From an uncultured Eubacteriales bacterium (GTDB taxonomy: Bacteria > Bacillota > Clostridia > Oscillospirales > Oscillospiraceae): DNA of 18,693 bases. Where the stretch lies: contig URCK01000029.1 of assembly GCA_900546295.1 (NCBI GenBank), positions 1 through 18,693 on the forward strand, read 5' to 3'. Both the position numbers and the translations under genes were made by a program. Below the pieces are notes generated by a model that did no database searches, had not been told where the DNA came from, and saw only the letters and a list, made by a program, of their open reading frames with translations. Positions 1 through 6,654 of this stretch are shown one piece after another. Position 1 is the stretch's first letter. Each line of letters opens with the position of its first letter.

Positions 1-514
1 GCTTGAGGCGCTCGTTCGGGATGATGACGAGCGAGTCGACCTTGGTCTTGAGCTCGTTGATGCCCGCTTCCGCCTGCGTCATGCGGCGGCGGCCTTCAAA
101 GCCGAAGGGCTTCGTCACAACGCCGACGGTCAGAATGCCTGCCTCGCGCGCGATCTCAGCGACGATGGGCGCGCCGCCAGTGCCGGTACCGCCGCCCATG
201 CCGGCGGTGATGAAGACCATGTCCGTATCCTCCAGCGCCTTGGCGATCTGGTTGCGGCTCTCCTCGGCGCTCTTGCGGCCGACCTCGGGGTCGGAGCCTG
301 CGCCCTGACCGTGTGTCAGCTTCTCGCCGATCTGGATCTTATAGGTAGCGGCAGAAACATTGAGCGCCTGCTTATCTGTGTTGACCGCGACAAAATCCAC
401 GCCGCGCGCACCGGAGCGCACCATGCGGTTGACGACGTTGTTGCCGCCGCCGCCAACGCCGATGACCTTGATCTTCACTACGTTTTCGGGGCCGGTTTCC
501 AATCCGAATGCCAT
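1..514 (-). CDS. ftsZ: Cell division protein FtsZ (N-terminal part, cut by window edge)
   Basis: FtsZ is the tubulin-like GTPase that polymerises into the cytokinetic ring at midcell. The first 171 residues are present, and the remaining C-terminal half lies off the left edge. Seen in the translation: an early glycine-rich GVGGGGNN nucleotide-binding loop around residue 20, the invariant tubulin signature GMGGGTGTG near residue 105, and a following GGAPIVAEIAR helix, all highly typical of FtsZ. The start is the ATG at 512-514, preceded by AGGAGG with 7-nt spacing. It lies downstream of ftsQ in the same direction, as in many Firmicutes dcw clusters, but a 163-nt gap with its own promoter separates them. 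Identification is essentially certain. Confidence 0.98.
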   Translation of the reverse strand, partial: MAFGLETGPENVVKIKVIGVGGGGNNVVNRMVRSGARGVDFVAVNTDKQALNVSAATYKIQIGEKLTHGQGAGSDPEVGRKSAEESRNQIAKALEDTDMVFITAGMGGGTGTGGAPIVAEIAREAGILTVGVVTKPFGFEGRRRMTQAEAGINELKTKVDSLVIIPNERLK

Positions 515-597
515 ATCGGTTCCTCCTGCAATCTGTTGTATGGGCAAAGCGCCTGCCGCTGCAAGCGCTACAATATCAGGTATTTGTTATCTTCATC

Positions 598-626
598 ATT
601 GTATTACGGTTTTCCCCCGGGGTCAA
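598..626 (-). promoter_or_regulatory. Sigma-A-type promoter of ftsZ
   Basis: On the minus strand, a -35 box TTGACC (621-626) and a -10 box TACAAT (598-603) are separated by exactly 17 bp. The site lies in the AT-rich ftsQ-ftsZ gap, about 85 nt upstream of the ftsZ start codon. This gives ftsZ a promoter independent of murA-ftsQ. Inferred from consensus match only. Confidence 0.75.
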
Positions 627-677
627 TAGCAATCAGCCATTTCGGGGAAACTTTTTTATGTAGACCTCTCCCTGCCC

Positions 678-1430
678 TCAGTTCGGGATAAAGCTCGCCT
701 TGCCGTCGGTCATGAGGTTGATGGTGCCCGCCTCGTTATCTTCGAGCACATCCACCACCGTACGCAGATTTTCGAGCTTGTAGGCAAGGTCCGCGTCCCA
801 CGGCATCTTGACCGTAAATCGGCCGAGATAGGTGAGCGTGATGCCCGTGCCGTCGCCAAGGTCCACCTCGCCGATCATGGAAAGAAGCTGCTTTTCCTCT
901 GCCGCGCGCAGCAGCGCGAGCAGGCGGTCAAGCTTGTAGGATTCCTCTTCGGAAAACGCCGCCTGCGCGCCGACCGAAGGCTCTGAGAGCTCGCAGCCCG
1001 TCACGCGCACGCAGCCGTCCGGAACCGTCGCCGTGCGCTCAAGGATCTTGCCAGAGTCGCTCATGAGCCATGTTCCGTCCGCGCCGGGAATGGCGGCGGA
1101 GGCCACGCATTCTGTCACCGTCAGGAGCAGTGTATCGGGATATTTACGGTTGACGACCACGGTCTCCACATAGGGGAGCGCGTCGAAGATTGCCTGCTTG
1201 ACGTCGTATTTGTTCAGCAGCACAAGGTTCTGCTCCTTCTGCACGCCGGCCGCCTCGATGATCTGCTCGTCGGTGTAGCGCGCGTTGCCCTGCACCACGA
1301 TCGTGTCGATGCGGAAAAACATCGTGAGCGCGCCGACGATCGCCGCGATCACAATAATAAGACTCAGCAGCCGGAGCGGGAAGGATGCCCTTCCCCGCCT
1401 GCGCCGCCTGTTTCTTCGCTTTGCTGCCAT
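678..1430 (-). CDS. ftsQ: Cell division protein FtsQ/DivIB
   Basis: This is a bitopic membrane protein of the divisome that links FtsL and its partners to the septal synthase complex. The 250-residue product has a very basic cytoplasmic tail (residues 1-16, nearly all Arg/Lys), one transmembrane helix at about 19-39, then an extracytoplasmic POTRA domain at about 40-110. The POTRA begins RIDTIVVQGNARYTDEQI and is followed by the DivIB-type beta domain. Length and domain order fit FtsQ/DivIB of Clostridia. The ATG at 1430 has only a modest upstream GGCAGGA, but it is the natural start before the basic tail. It lies 24 nt downstream of murA and is probably cotranscribed with it. I see no terminator between it and ftsZ. 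Confidence 0.93.
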   Translation of the reverse strand: MAAKRRNRRRRRGRASFPLRLLSLIIVIAAIVGALTMFFRIDTIVVQGNARYTDEQIIEAAGVQKEQNLVLLNKYDVKQAIFDALPYVETVVVNRKYPDTLLLTVTECVASAAIPGADGTWLMSDSGKILERTATVPDGCVRVTGCELSEPSVGAQAAFSEEESYKLDRLLALLRAAEEKQLLSMIGEVDLGDGTGITLTYLGRFTVKMPWDADLAYKLENLRTVVDVLEDNEAGTINLMTDGKASFIPN

Positions 1431-1454
1431 AATTGGTCCTGCCTTTTATCATCC

Positions 1455-2714
1455 TTATGTAACCGCTTCCCGCCGGATGTGCGCGCCCAGCGCGCTCAGG
1501 TCGCGCTCGATGCTCTCATAGCCGCGGTCGATGTGGCCGATGCGAGAAACGCGCGTAAGCCCCTCTGCCTGCAAGCCCGCGATGACGAGCGCCGCGCCTG
1601 CGCGAAGGTCGGTGCACTTGACGTGCGCGCCGTGCAGGTGAGATCGTCCCGTGACCACGGCAACGCGCCCCGCAACGCGCACTTCCGCGCCCATGCGCGC
1701 AAGCTCGTCGACATGACGGTAACGGTTTTCAAAAATATTCTCCACAAATACGGTGCTGCCCTCGCTCTTGAGGAGCGCCGCCATCAGCACGGGCTGGGCA
1801 TCGGTCGGAAAGCCCGGATAGGGCGCCGTGCGCACAGGGCGGATGGACTTGAGAGCGCCGCCGCTGCGGAGCATGACCTCGCCCTCGCCGCTTTTCACGG
1901 TGCAGCCCGCCTCGCTCAGCGCGCCCGCCACGGTAGAAAGCGGCCGCGGATCCACCGAGCGAAGGCACACCTCGCCCCCGCAGCAGGCGGCGGCGCAGAG
2001 ATACGTTGCCCCAACGATGCGGTCGGCGATGATGCGGTATATTCCGCCGTGCAGCGCGCGCTTTCCCTCCACCGTGATGATGGAGCCGCCCGCGCCGCGG
2101 ATGCTGCCGCCCATCGCGTTGATGAAGTTCTGCAAATCGACGATCTCCGGCTCGCGCGCGGCGTTATAGATGGTCGTCACACCCTCCGCGCCGCAGGCGC
2201 AGAGGATGGCGTTTTCCGTCGCGCCCACGCTCGGCATGGGTAAGTACACATCGCTCCCGAGGAGTTTTTCACCCCGGCACCTGAGCTCCCCGCCGCTTTC
2301 CCTGATCTCCGCGCCCAGCGCGCGCAGCGCGCCGAGGTGCAGGTCGATGGGGCGCGGCCCCAGTTCGCAGCCGCCGGGATAGCAGATCGTTGCCTCCTTG
2401 CAGCGCGCCAGGATCGCGCCGAGGAAGATGACCGACGAGCGCATCTCGCGCATCAGCGCGTCGGGCACCGCGCAGCGATCCATGCGCGCTGTGTCCACCA
2501 CGAGCGCGCTGCCCTCCCAGTGCGTGCAGCAGCCCAAGTGCCGCAGAATGGCGACGGACGCTTCCACATCCCTGAGGTTCGGGCAATTTTCGATCACGCA
2601 GGTATCCGCGCACAAAAGCGCTGCCGCCAGGATCGGCAGGACGCTGTTTTTTGAGCCTTGTATCGTGAGTTCACCGTACAGGCGCTCTCCGCCCTCCACA
2701 TAAAGTTCACACAT
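1455..2714 (-). CDS. murA: UDP-N-acetylglucosamine 1-carboxyvinyltransferase MurA
   Basis: MurA transfers enolpyruvate from PEP to UDP-GlcNAc, the first committed step of peptidoglycan precursor synthesis in the cytosol. The 419-residue product has the family's usual length. Visible key residues: the Lys22-Asn23 pair in GSKNSVLPILAAALL, and the PEP-binding loop PGGCELGPRPIDLH, whose Cys116 corresponds to the fosfomycin target cysteine, so a fosfomycin-sensitive enzyme is expected. The start is the ATG at 2712-2714, because GGGAGG lies 7 nt upstream and MCELYVEGG aligns with the family N-terminus. A longer frame reaching an ATG at 2798 adds 28 unrelated residues and would begin almost at the predicted transcription start. 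It has its own promoter and leads a murA-ftsQ unit. Confidence 0.96.
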   Translation of the reverse strand: MCELYVEGGERLYGELTIQGSKNSVLPILAAALLCADTCVIENCPNLRDVEASVAILRHLGCCTHWEGSALVVDTARMDRCAVPDALMREMRSSVIFLGAILARCKEATICYPGGCELGPRPIDLHLGALRALGAEIRESGGELRCRGEKLLGSDVYLPMPSVGATENAILCACGAEGVTTIYNAAREPEIVDLQNFINAMGGSIRGAGGSIITVEGKRALHGGIYRIIADRIVGATYLCAAACCGGEVCLRSVDPRPLSTVAGALSEAGCTVKSGEGEVMLRSGGALKSIRPVRTAPYPGFPTDAQPVLMAALLKSEGSTVFVENIFENRYRHVDELARMGAEVRVAGRVAVVTGRSHLHGAHVKCTDLRAGAALVIAGLQAEGLTRVSRIGHIDRGYESIERDLSALGAHIRREAVT

Positions 2715-2812
2715 CGCGTTCCCTCCCACAAAGCACATTTCTGCTTCATCGTATGCGCGGGGGGCGCGGCGGGGTGACAGCGCAGCATTTTCGGTCATAG
2801 CTTCACATTTTC

Positions 2813-2841
2813 AGTATAGTCGTTTTGCATCGGTGCGTCAA
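2813..2841 (-). promoter_or_regulatory. Sigma-A-type promoter of murA-ftsQ
   Basis: On the minus strand, TTGACG (2836-2841) and TATACT (2813-2818) are separated by exactly 17 bp. The expected transcription start is near 2806, giving a leader of about 90 nt before murA. It is divergent from, and does not overlap, the weaker plus-strand promoter at 2854-2882. Confidence 0.8.
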
Positions 2842-2853
2842 CTTCTTTTTGCC

Positions 2854-2882
2854 TTGCTTTCCTAAGCGCTTTGTGGCAGAAT
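2854..2882 (+). promoter_or_regulatory. Possible promoter of the phosphatase-family gene
   Basis: TTGCTT (2854-2859) and CAGAAT (2877-2882) are separated by 17 bp, about 40 nt before the ATG at 2922. The spacer contains the 8-bp palindrome AAGCGCTT (2864-2871). The match to consensus is moderate. Confidence 0.45.
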
Positions 2883-2921
2883 AGAGGTGATATCTTCTCC
2901 CCCGCGAAAGGAGTTTTTTTG

Positions 2922-4025
2922 ATGAAAAAGCCGCTGAAAATCGCGCTCTTTGCGCTTCTGGCCATCGTTCTGGCCGCGCTCGCCTATGTGATCTATGTCT
3001 TCGCCGCCTACTACCGCGTGGAGGACTATCAAACGCTCGACGTGGTGCGCACCACCTGCGAATCCCCCGTCCCCATGGAGGACGCGGCCGGGACGGACGT
3101 CACTTACCGCATCTCTTCTGCCAACGTGGGCTTCGGCGCCTACAGCAGCGATTACAGCTTCTTCATGGACGGCGGCAAGGAGAGCCGCGCCCGCAGCGCC
3201 GAGGCTGTTGATGAAAACATGCGTGGCGAGGCCTCGCTCGTCAAGGCTCTTTCGCCCGATTTTGCTCTCTTTCAGGAGGTCGACATCGACGGCACGCGCA
3301 GCTGGCACGTCCCTGAAGACGCCTACCTCCGCGATGTGATGGAGGGCCGCGAGTTTGACGAGGTCTACGCGCAGAACTACGACAGTCCCTATCTCTTCTA
3401 CCCCTTCCTCTCCCCGCACGGGGCGAACAGGGCGGGCATCATCACCTATTCCACCTTTCCCATCTCGTCCGCCATCCGCAGGTCTCTCCCCATCGAGCAG
3501 GGCTTTATGAAGCTCGTCGACCTTGACCGCTGCTACTCCGTCAGCCGCATCCCGATGGCAAACGGAAAAGAGTTCGTGCTCTATAATCTCCATCTTTCGG
3601 CCTACACCTCCGACGGCACCATCGCGACCGAGCAGCTCGAAATGCTCTGCGCCGATATGCTCCAGGAATATGAAAACGGCAACTACTGCATTGCCGGAGG
3701 CGACTTCAACAAGGACCTGCTCGGCGCTTCCGCTGAGATCTTCGGTGTGACGGGCGGTGAAAACGACACCTGGGCCCAGCCCATTCCCGAAGGCACGATC
3801 CCCGCAGGGCTCTCCCTCGTCGCGCCCTTTGACCCCGATCATCCCGTTGCCTCCTGCCGCACGGCGAACGAGCCCTATGACGTGAAGACCTCCTTCCGCG
3901 TGACGGTGGATGGATTCCTCGTTTCGGACAACGTTGAGGTGCTCGGCGCGGACGTGGTCGACGCGGACTACCGCTACTCCGACCACAACCCCATCTACAT
4001 GGACTTTATCCTCAAGTCTGAATAA
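2922..4025 (+). CDS. Membrane-anchored endonuclease/exonuclease/phosphatase family protein
   Basis: A 367-residue protein with an N-terminal signal-anchor helix (about residues 7-30, after MKKPLK) and an EEP-fold (DNase I/sphingomyelinase-like) domain outside the membrane. The metal and catalytic motifs are present in order: Asn68 in SSANVGFG, Glu119 in FQEVD, His224 in YNLHLSAYT, Asp261 and Asn263 in GGDFNKD, Asp330 in VDGFLVSDN, and Asp354-His355 in YSDHNPIYMDF. All catalytic positions appear intact, so it is probably an active Mg-dependent phosphoesterase. The substrate (nucleic acid, phospholipid or sugar phosphate) cannot be told. The start at 2922 has AAAGGAG 8 nt upstream; a longer frame to 2871 would overlap the promoter. 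It sits on the opposite strand inside the dcw cluster between murG and murA, facing murG tail to tail. Confidence 0.88.
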   Translation: MKKPLKIALFALLAIVLAALAYVIYVFAAYYRVEDYQTLDVVRTTCESPVPMEDAAGTDVTYRISSANVGFGAYSSDYSFFMDGGKESRARSAEAVDENMRGEASLVKALSPDFALFQEVDIDGTRSWHVPEDAYLRDVMEGREFDEVYAQNYDSPYLFYPFLSPHGANRAGIITYSTFPISSAIRRSLPIEQGFMKLVDLDRCYSVSRIPMANGKEFVLYNLHLSAYTSDGTIATEQLEMLCADMLQEYENGNYCIAGGDFNKDLLGASAEIFGVTGGENDTWAQPIPEGTIPAGLSLVAPFDPDHPVASCRTANEPYDVKTSFRVTVDGFLVSDNVEVLGADVVDADYRYSDHNPIYMDFILKSE

Positions 4026-4029
4026 GGCC

Positions 4030-4076
4030 AAAAAGCAAAAGGAAGCGAGCCAAAGGCTCGCTTCCTTTTGCTTTTT
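4030..4076. terminator. Bidirectional intrinsic terminator between the phosphatase-family gene and murG
   Basis: A perfect 22-bp inverted repeat (arms 4030-4051 and 4055-4076, loop AAA) with A-rich left and T-rich right ends gives a GC-rich stem followed by a U-run on both strands. Its outer base pair touches the murG stop codon (4076-4078), and it starts 5 nt after the plus-strand gene's stop. It should end transcription from both sides. Confidence 0.9.
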
Positions 4077-5197
4077 TACTTGAGCAGCGACATGACCGTG
4101 TCGTAAATTCGCTCGGTCGCATCGCGGATGCCGAGACTCGCCATGCTCTCCGCCATCGAGCGGATGCGCGCATCGTCTCTGAGAAGTCCCGCTGCGGCAG
4201 CAAAGAGCTTTTTGCCGTCAAGCCCCTCTTCTGCAAGCACCAGCGCCGCACCGTGGTCGCCGAGCAGCGCCGCGTTTTTCTCCTGATGGTGGTTCGTCAC
4301 GTTGGGCGAAGGCACCAGGATCGCCGGCACGCCGAGCGCCGTCAGCTCGCTGAGCGTAGAAGCGCCCGCGCGGCAGATGACAAGGTCGGCCGCCCGCATG
4401 ACGCTCGCCATATCGTAGATATACTCGCGCACATCGAGCGCGGGATGCGCGGCAAGCTCCAGTCCGTCGTCGCGCATCCACTGCTGCATCGACTTCCAGC
4501 AGATCTCACCGACGCCGTGGATGTGGTGGAAAGGTTCCTTCGCGCTCTCCAGCGCGAGAAACTCCGCCATCGCGCGGTTCATCGCGCCCGAGCCGAGACT
4601 GCCCCAGAAGGAAACGATCAGGGGGCGGCCGTCGTTCACGCTGAGCGCCTCCTTCGCCTCCGCCTTTGTCTTGGTGAAAAAGTCGCCGCGCACAGGCGTT
4701 CCGGTCACGACCACCTTCTCCGGATGTCTGTAGTGCGCGCGGCAATCCTCAAAGCCGACCATGATGCGCTCGCAGTAGGGCTCAAGCTGCCGCGTCGTCA
4801 GCCCCGGCACGATATTCGACTCGTGCACCGCCGTAGGGATGCCCGCCTTCGCGCCGTAGCGCACGAGAGGATAGCTCGCGTATCCGCCGGTGCCAACGAT
4901 GAGGTCGGGGCGGAAATCCTTCAAAATGGCGTTTGCTTCACGCTCGGCGTGGGCAAGATTTTTGAGCGAGACAAGGTTGTGCCGGATCTCCGCAGGCTTG
5001 AACGAGCGGTGGAACGAGGAGATGTTCACCGTGCGGAAGGGATAGTCCGTGTGCGCGATAAGGTCGCGCTCCAGGCCGCGCTCCGCGCCGACGAAGAGGA
5101 TCTGCGTATCTGCGTCCTTTTGCTTCATATAGCCCGCGAGCGCGAGCGCGGGATTGACGTGCCCCGCCGTGCCGCCGCAGGTAAAGATCACTTTCAT
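4076..5197 (-). CDS. murG: UDP-GlcNAc:lipid I GlcNAc transferase MurG
   Basis: MurG adds GlcNAc to lipid I to make lipid II on the cytoplasmic face of the membrane. The 373-residue product has the GT-B fold signatures: the N-terminal glycine loop CGGTAGHVNPA (residues 7-17), HESNIVPG in the acceptor half, the second glycine-rich loop in SFWGSLGSGAMN, and the UDP-GlcNAc-binding RAGASTLSELTALGVPAILVPSP stretch followed by HHQEKNA. Length is normal. The ATG at 5197 is preceded by AAAGGAG. It follows ftsW by 19 nt, so the two are surely cotranscribed, and it is the last gene of the mraZ-led run, closed by the terminator overlapping its stop codon. Confidence 0.97.
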   Translation of the reverse strand: MKVIFTCGGTAGHVNPALALAGYMKQKDADTQILFVGAERGLERDLIAHTDYPFRTVNISSFHRSFKPAEIRHNLVSLKNLAHAEREANAILKDFRPDLIVGTGGYASYPLVRYGAKAGIPTAVHESNIVPGLTTRQLEPYCERIMVGFEDCRAHYRHPEKVVVTGTPVRGDFFTKTKAEAKEALSVNDGRPLIVSFWGSLGSGAMNRAMAEFLALESAKEPFHHIHGVGEICWKSMQQWMRDDGLELAAHPALDVREYIYDMASVMRAADLVICRAGASTLSELTALGVPAILVPSPNVTNHHQEKNAALLGDHGAALVLAEEGLDGKKLFAAAAGLLRDDARIRSMAESMASLGIRDATERIYDTVMSLLK

Positions 5198-5216
5198 GCC
5201 ATTTCTCCTTTCCGCG

Positions 5217-6398
5217 CTAACGCATCTGGCGCGAAACGCTCAGCACGATGCCGGCCTCGGCCAGCTGGATGACGAGCGCCGTGCCGCCGTAGCTGAAAAA
5301 CGGCAGCGAAATGCCGGTATTGGGGATGAGATTCGATACGACCGCGATATTGAGAAAGACCTGAAGCGCGATCTGCGTCGTCACGCCGACGGCAAGAAGG
5401 CTGCCGAAGCGGTCGCGCGCGTGCAGGGCGATCCAGTAGCCGCGGATGATGAGCAGCGCGAACATCACCATGATGAGCGTTGCGCCGACAAGGCCGAGCT
5501 CTTCGCAGATGATGGCGAAAATAAAGTCGTTGTGCTCTTCGGGCAGGAAGAGGAACTTCTGCCGGCTCTTGCCGAGTCCTACGCCGAAGAGTCCGCCCGA
5601 ACCGATGGAGAGCAGGCTCTGGCGGATCTGATAGCCCTTGTCGCGCATCCATTCTTCGTTGAACGGGTCGAGCCAGATGCTGATGCGGCTCGAGTTGTAG
5701 GTGATGAGCCCCGTTGCAAAGGCGTAGGCCACCACGAGCACCAGCGCAACGCCAATGCCGACCCAGTAATTGCGGATACCGCCGACATACATCATCACAG
5801 CGCCGATGCCCAGCAGCAGCACCATGCCGGAAAAGTGCGGTTCCTTCGCCATCAGTGCCGCGATCACGCCGAGGATGGCTGCATAGGGCACGATGCCGTA
5901 GCGAAGCGTGGCCATTTTGTCCTTCTTTTTGGAAATGCTGTCGGCAAAGTAGAGGATGATGCCGACCTTGGCGACCTCAGAAGGCTGGAACTGAATGGGG
6001 CCCAAGCGGATCCAGCGCTGCGCGCCGTGCGTCAGCTTGCCCGTGCCGATGCCGGGGATCAGAACAAGCACGAGCAGGATGATCGAGGCGATGAGCACGA
6101 TCTTGGCAACGCCGCGGTAGCGCTCGTAGTTGATCTTGCCGACGACGGTCATCGCCGCGATGCCGAGCAGCGCGAACGCACCCTGACGGATGAGATAATA
6201 GGCGGGGTTGCCTTTTTCGTAATAAGCCGAAGGGAAACTTGCCGAAAAGAGCATGATGAGACCCACGCCGACAAGTGAGAACACCAGCAGCAGATACGGA
6301 AGGTCGATCGGTCCGCGGCCCGCTTCACGCGCCGCCGCTTCGATGGCCTTCGCCCGCTCGCGCTGTTCCTGCCGCAGCAGCCGCTCTTCCTTGGTCAT
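5217..6398 (-). CDS. ftsW: SEDS-family peptidoglycan polymerase FtsW/SpoVE
   Basis: A SEDS glycosyltransferase that polymerises lipid II into glycan strands with a partner class B PBP, very likely the PASTA-domain PBP encoded upstream. The 393-residue product has a charged cytoplasmic N-terminus (1-30) and about ten transmembrane helices. Family landmarks seen: TGKLTHGAQRWIRLGPIQFQPSE (119-141), YQIRQSLLSIGSGGLFGVGLG (256-276), LPEEHNDFIF with the expected catalytic Asp291, and IPNTGISLPFFSYGGTA (358-374). The position before Asp291 is Asn instead of the common Thr. FtsW and sporulation-specific SpoVE cannot be separated from sequence alone; the single dcw copy argues for a division role. ATG at 6398 with AAAGGGGGG upstream. 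A 247-nt gap filled with palindromes separates it from mraY. Confidence 0.94.
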   Translation of the reverse strand: MTKEERLLRQEQRERAKAIEAAAREAGRGPIDLPYLLLVFSLVGVGLIMLFSASFPSAYYEKGNPAYYLIRQGAFALLGIAAMTVVGKINYERYRGVAKIVLIASIILLVLVLIPGIGTGKLTHGAQRWIRLGPIQFQPSEVAKVGIILYFADSISKKKDKMATLRYGIVPYAAILGVIAALMAKEPHFSGMVLLLGIGAVMMYVGGIRNYWVGIGVALVLVVAYAFATGLITYNSSRISIWLDPFNEEWMRDKGYQIRQSLLSIGSGGLFGVGLGKSRQKFLFLPEEHNDFIFAIICEELGLVGATLIMVMFALLIIRGYWIALHARDRFGSLLAVGVTTQIALQVFLNIAVVSNLIPNTGISLPFFSYGGTALVIQLAEAGIVLSVSRQMR

Positions 6399-6423
6399 GC
6401 CCGCTTCCCCCCTTTCATTCGAC

Positions 6424-6654
6424 TCAAAATCGTGTAATGCACAATTTTGAAATGGATATCACTCCGCTCTGTGCAAAGCGCCCCCTTTGCCGCCCGCAGG
6501 CGGCAAACTAATTTTAATCATTTTTCGCCGCGACCTGTGCGTGGCGAAAAATACTTCTCGCAGAGCGAGTGTCGAGCCGCCAAGGGCGGCGAGGCGCAGA
6601 GCGGCGCGCAAACTCTCTCATTTTTGAGAAACGGCAAGCCGTTTCTCAAAAATG
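6424..6654. repeat. Mosaic of palindromes occupying the mraY-ftsW gap
   Basis: No gene is seen between mraY and ftsW. Instead there is a chain of inverted repeats: arms 6424-6434/6440-6450 (11 bp, one mismatch); 6486-6494/6499-6507 (9 bp, TTTGCCGCC and its complement); 6520-6529/6543-6552 (10 bp, ATTTTTCGCC); 6557-6561/6565-6569 (5 bp, CTCGC); 6576-6581/6585-6590 (6 bp, GCCGCC); and 6619-6635/6638-6654 (17 bp perfect). A longer-range pair, 6464-6474 with 6594-6604 (10 of 11), encloses the middle ones. The last palindrome covers the final codons and stop of mraY. None is followed by a clear U-run, so this does not look like a simple terminator. It resembles the organisation of REP/BIME-like or small miniature repeat elements; only one copy is in this window, so family status is inference. 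Confidence 0.65.

Noticed and set aside
2715..2798. An N-terminal extension of MurA to an ATG at 2798
   Set aside because: The added residues do not match the family, the strong ribosome site precedes 2714, and the predicted transcription start lies only about 8 nt upstream of 2798.
2862..4031. A 389-codon open frame opposite the phosphatase-family gene
   Set aside because: The plus strand has a signal anchor, all EEP motifs, a ribosome site and a terminator; the minus frame has none of these.
6399..6645. Possible remnant of murD in the mraY-ftsW gap
   Set aside because: None of the six frames shows a Mur ligase motif (P-loop GTNGKT or similar); the sequence is palindromic and non-coding.
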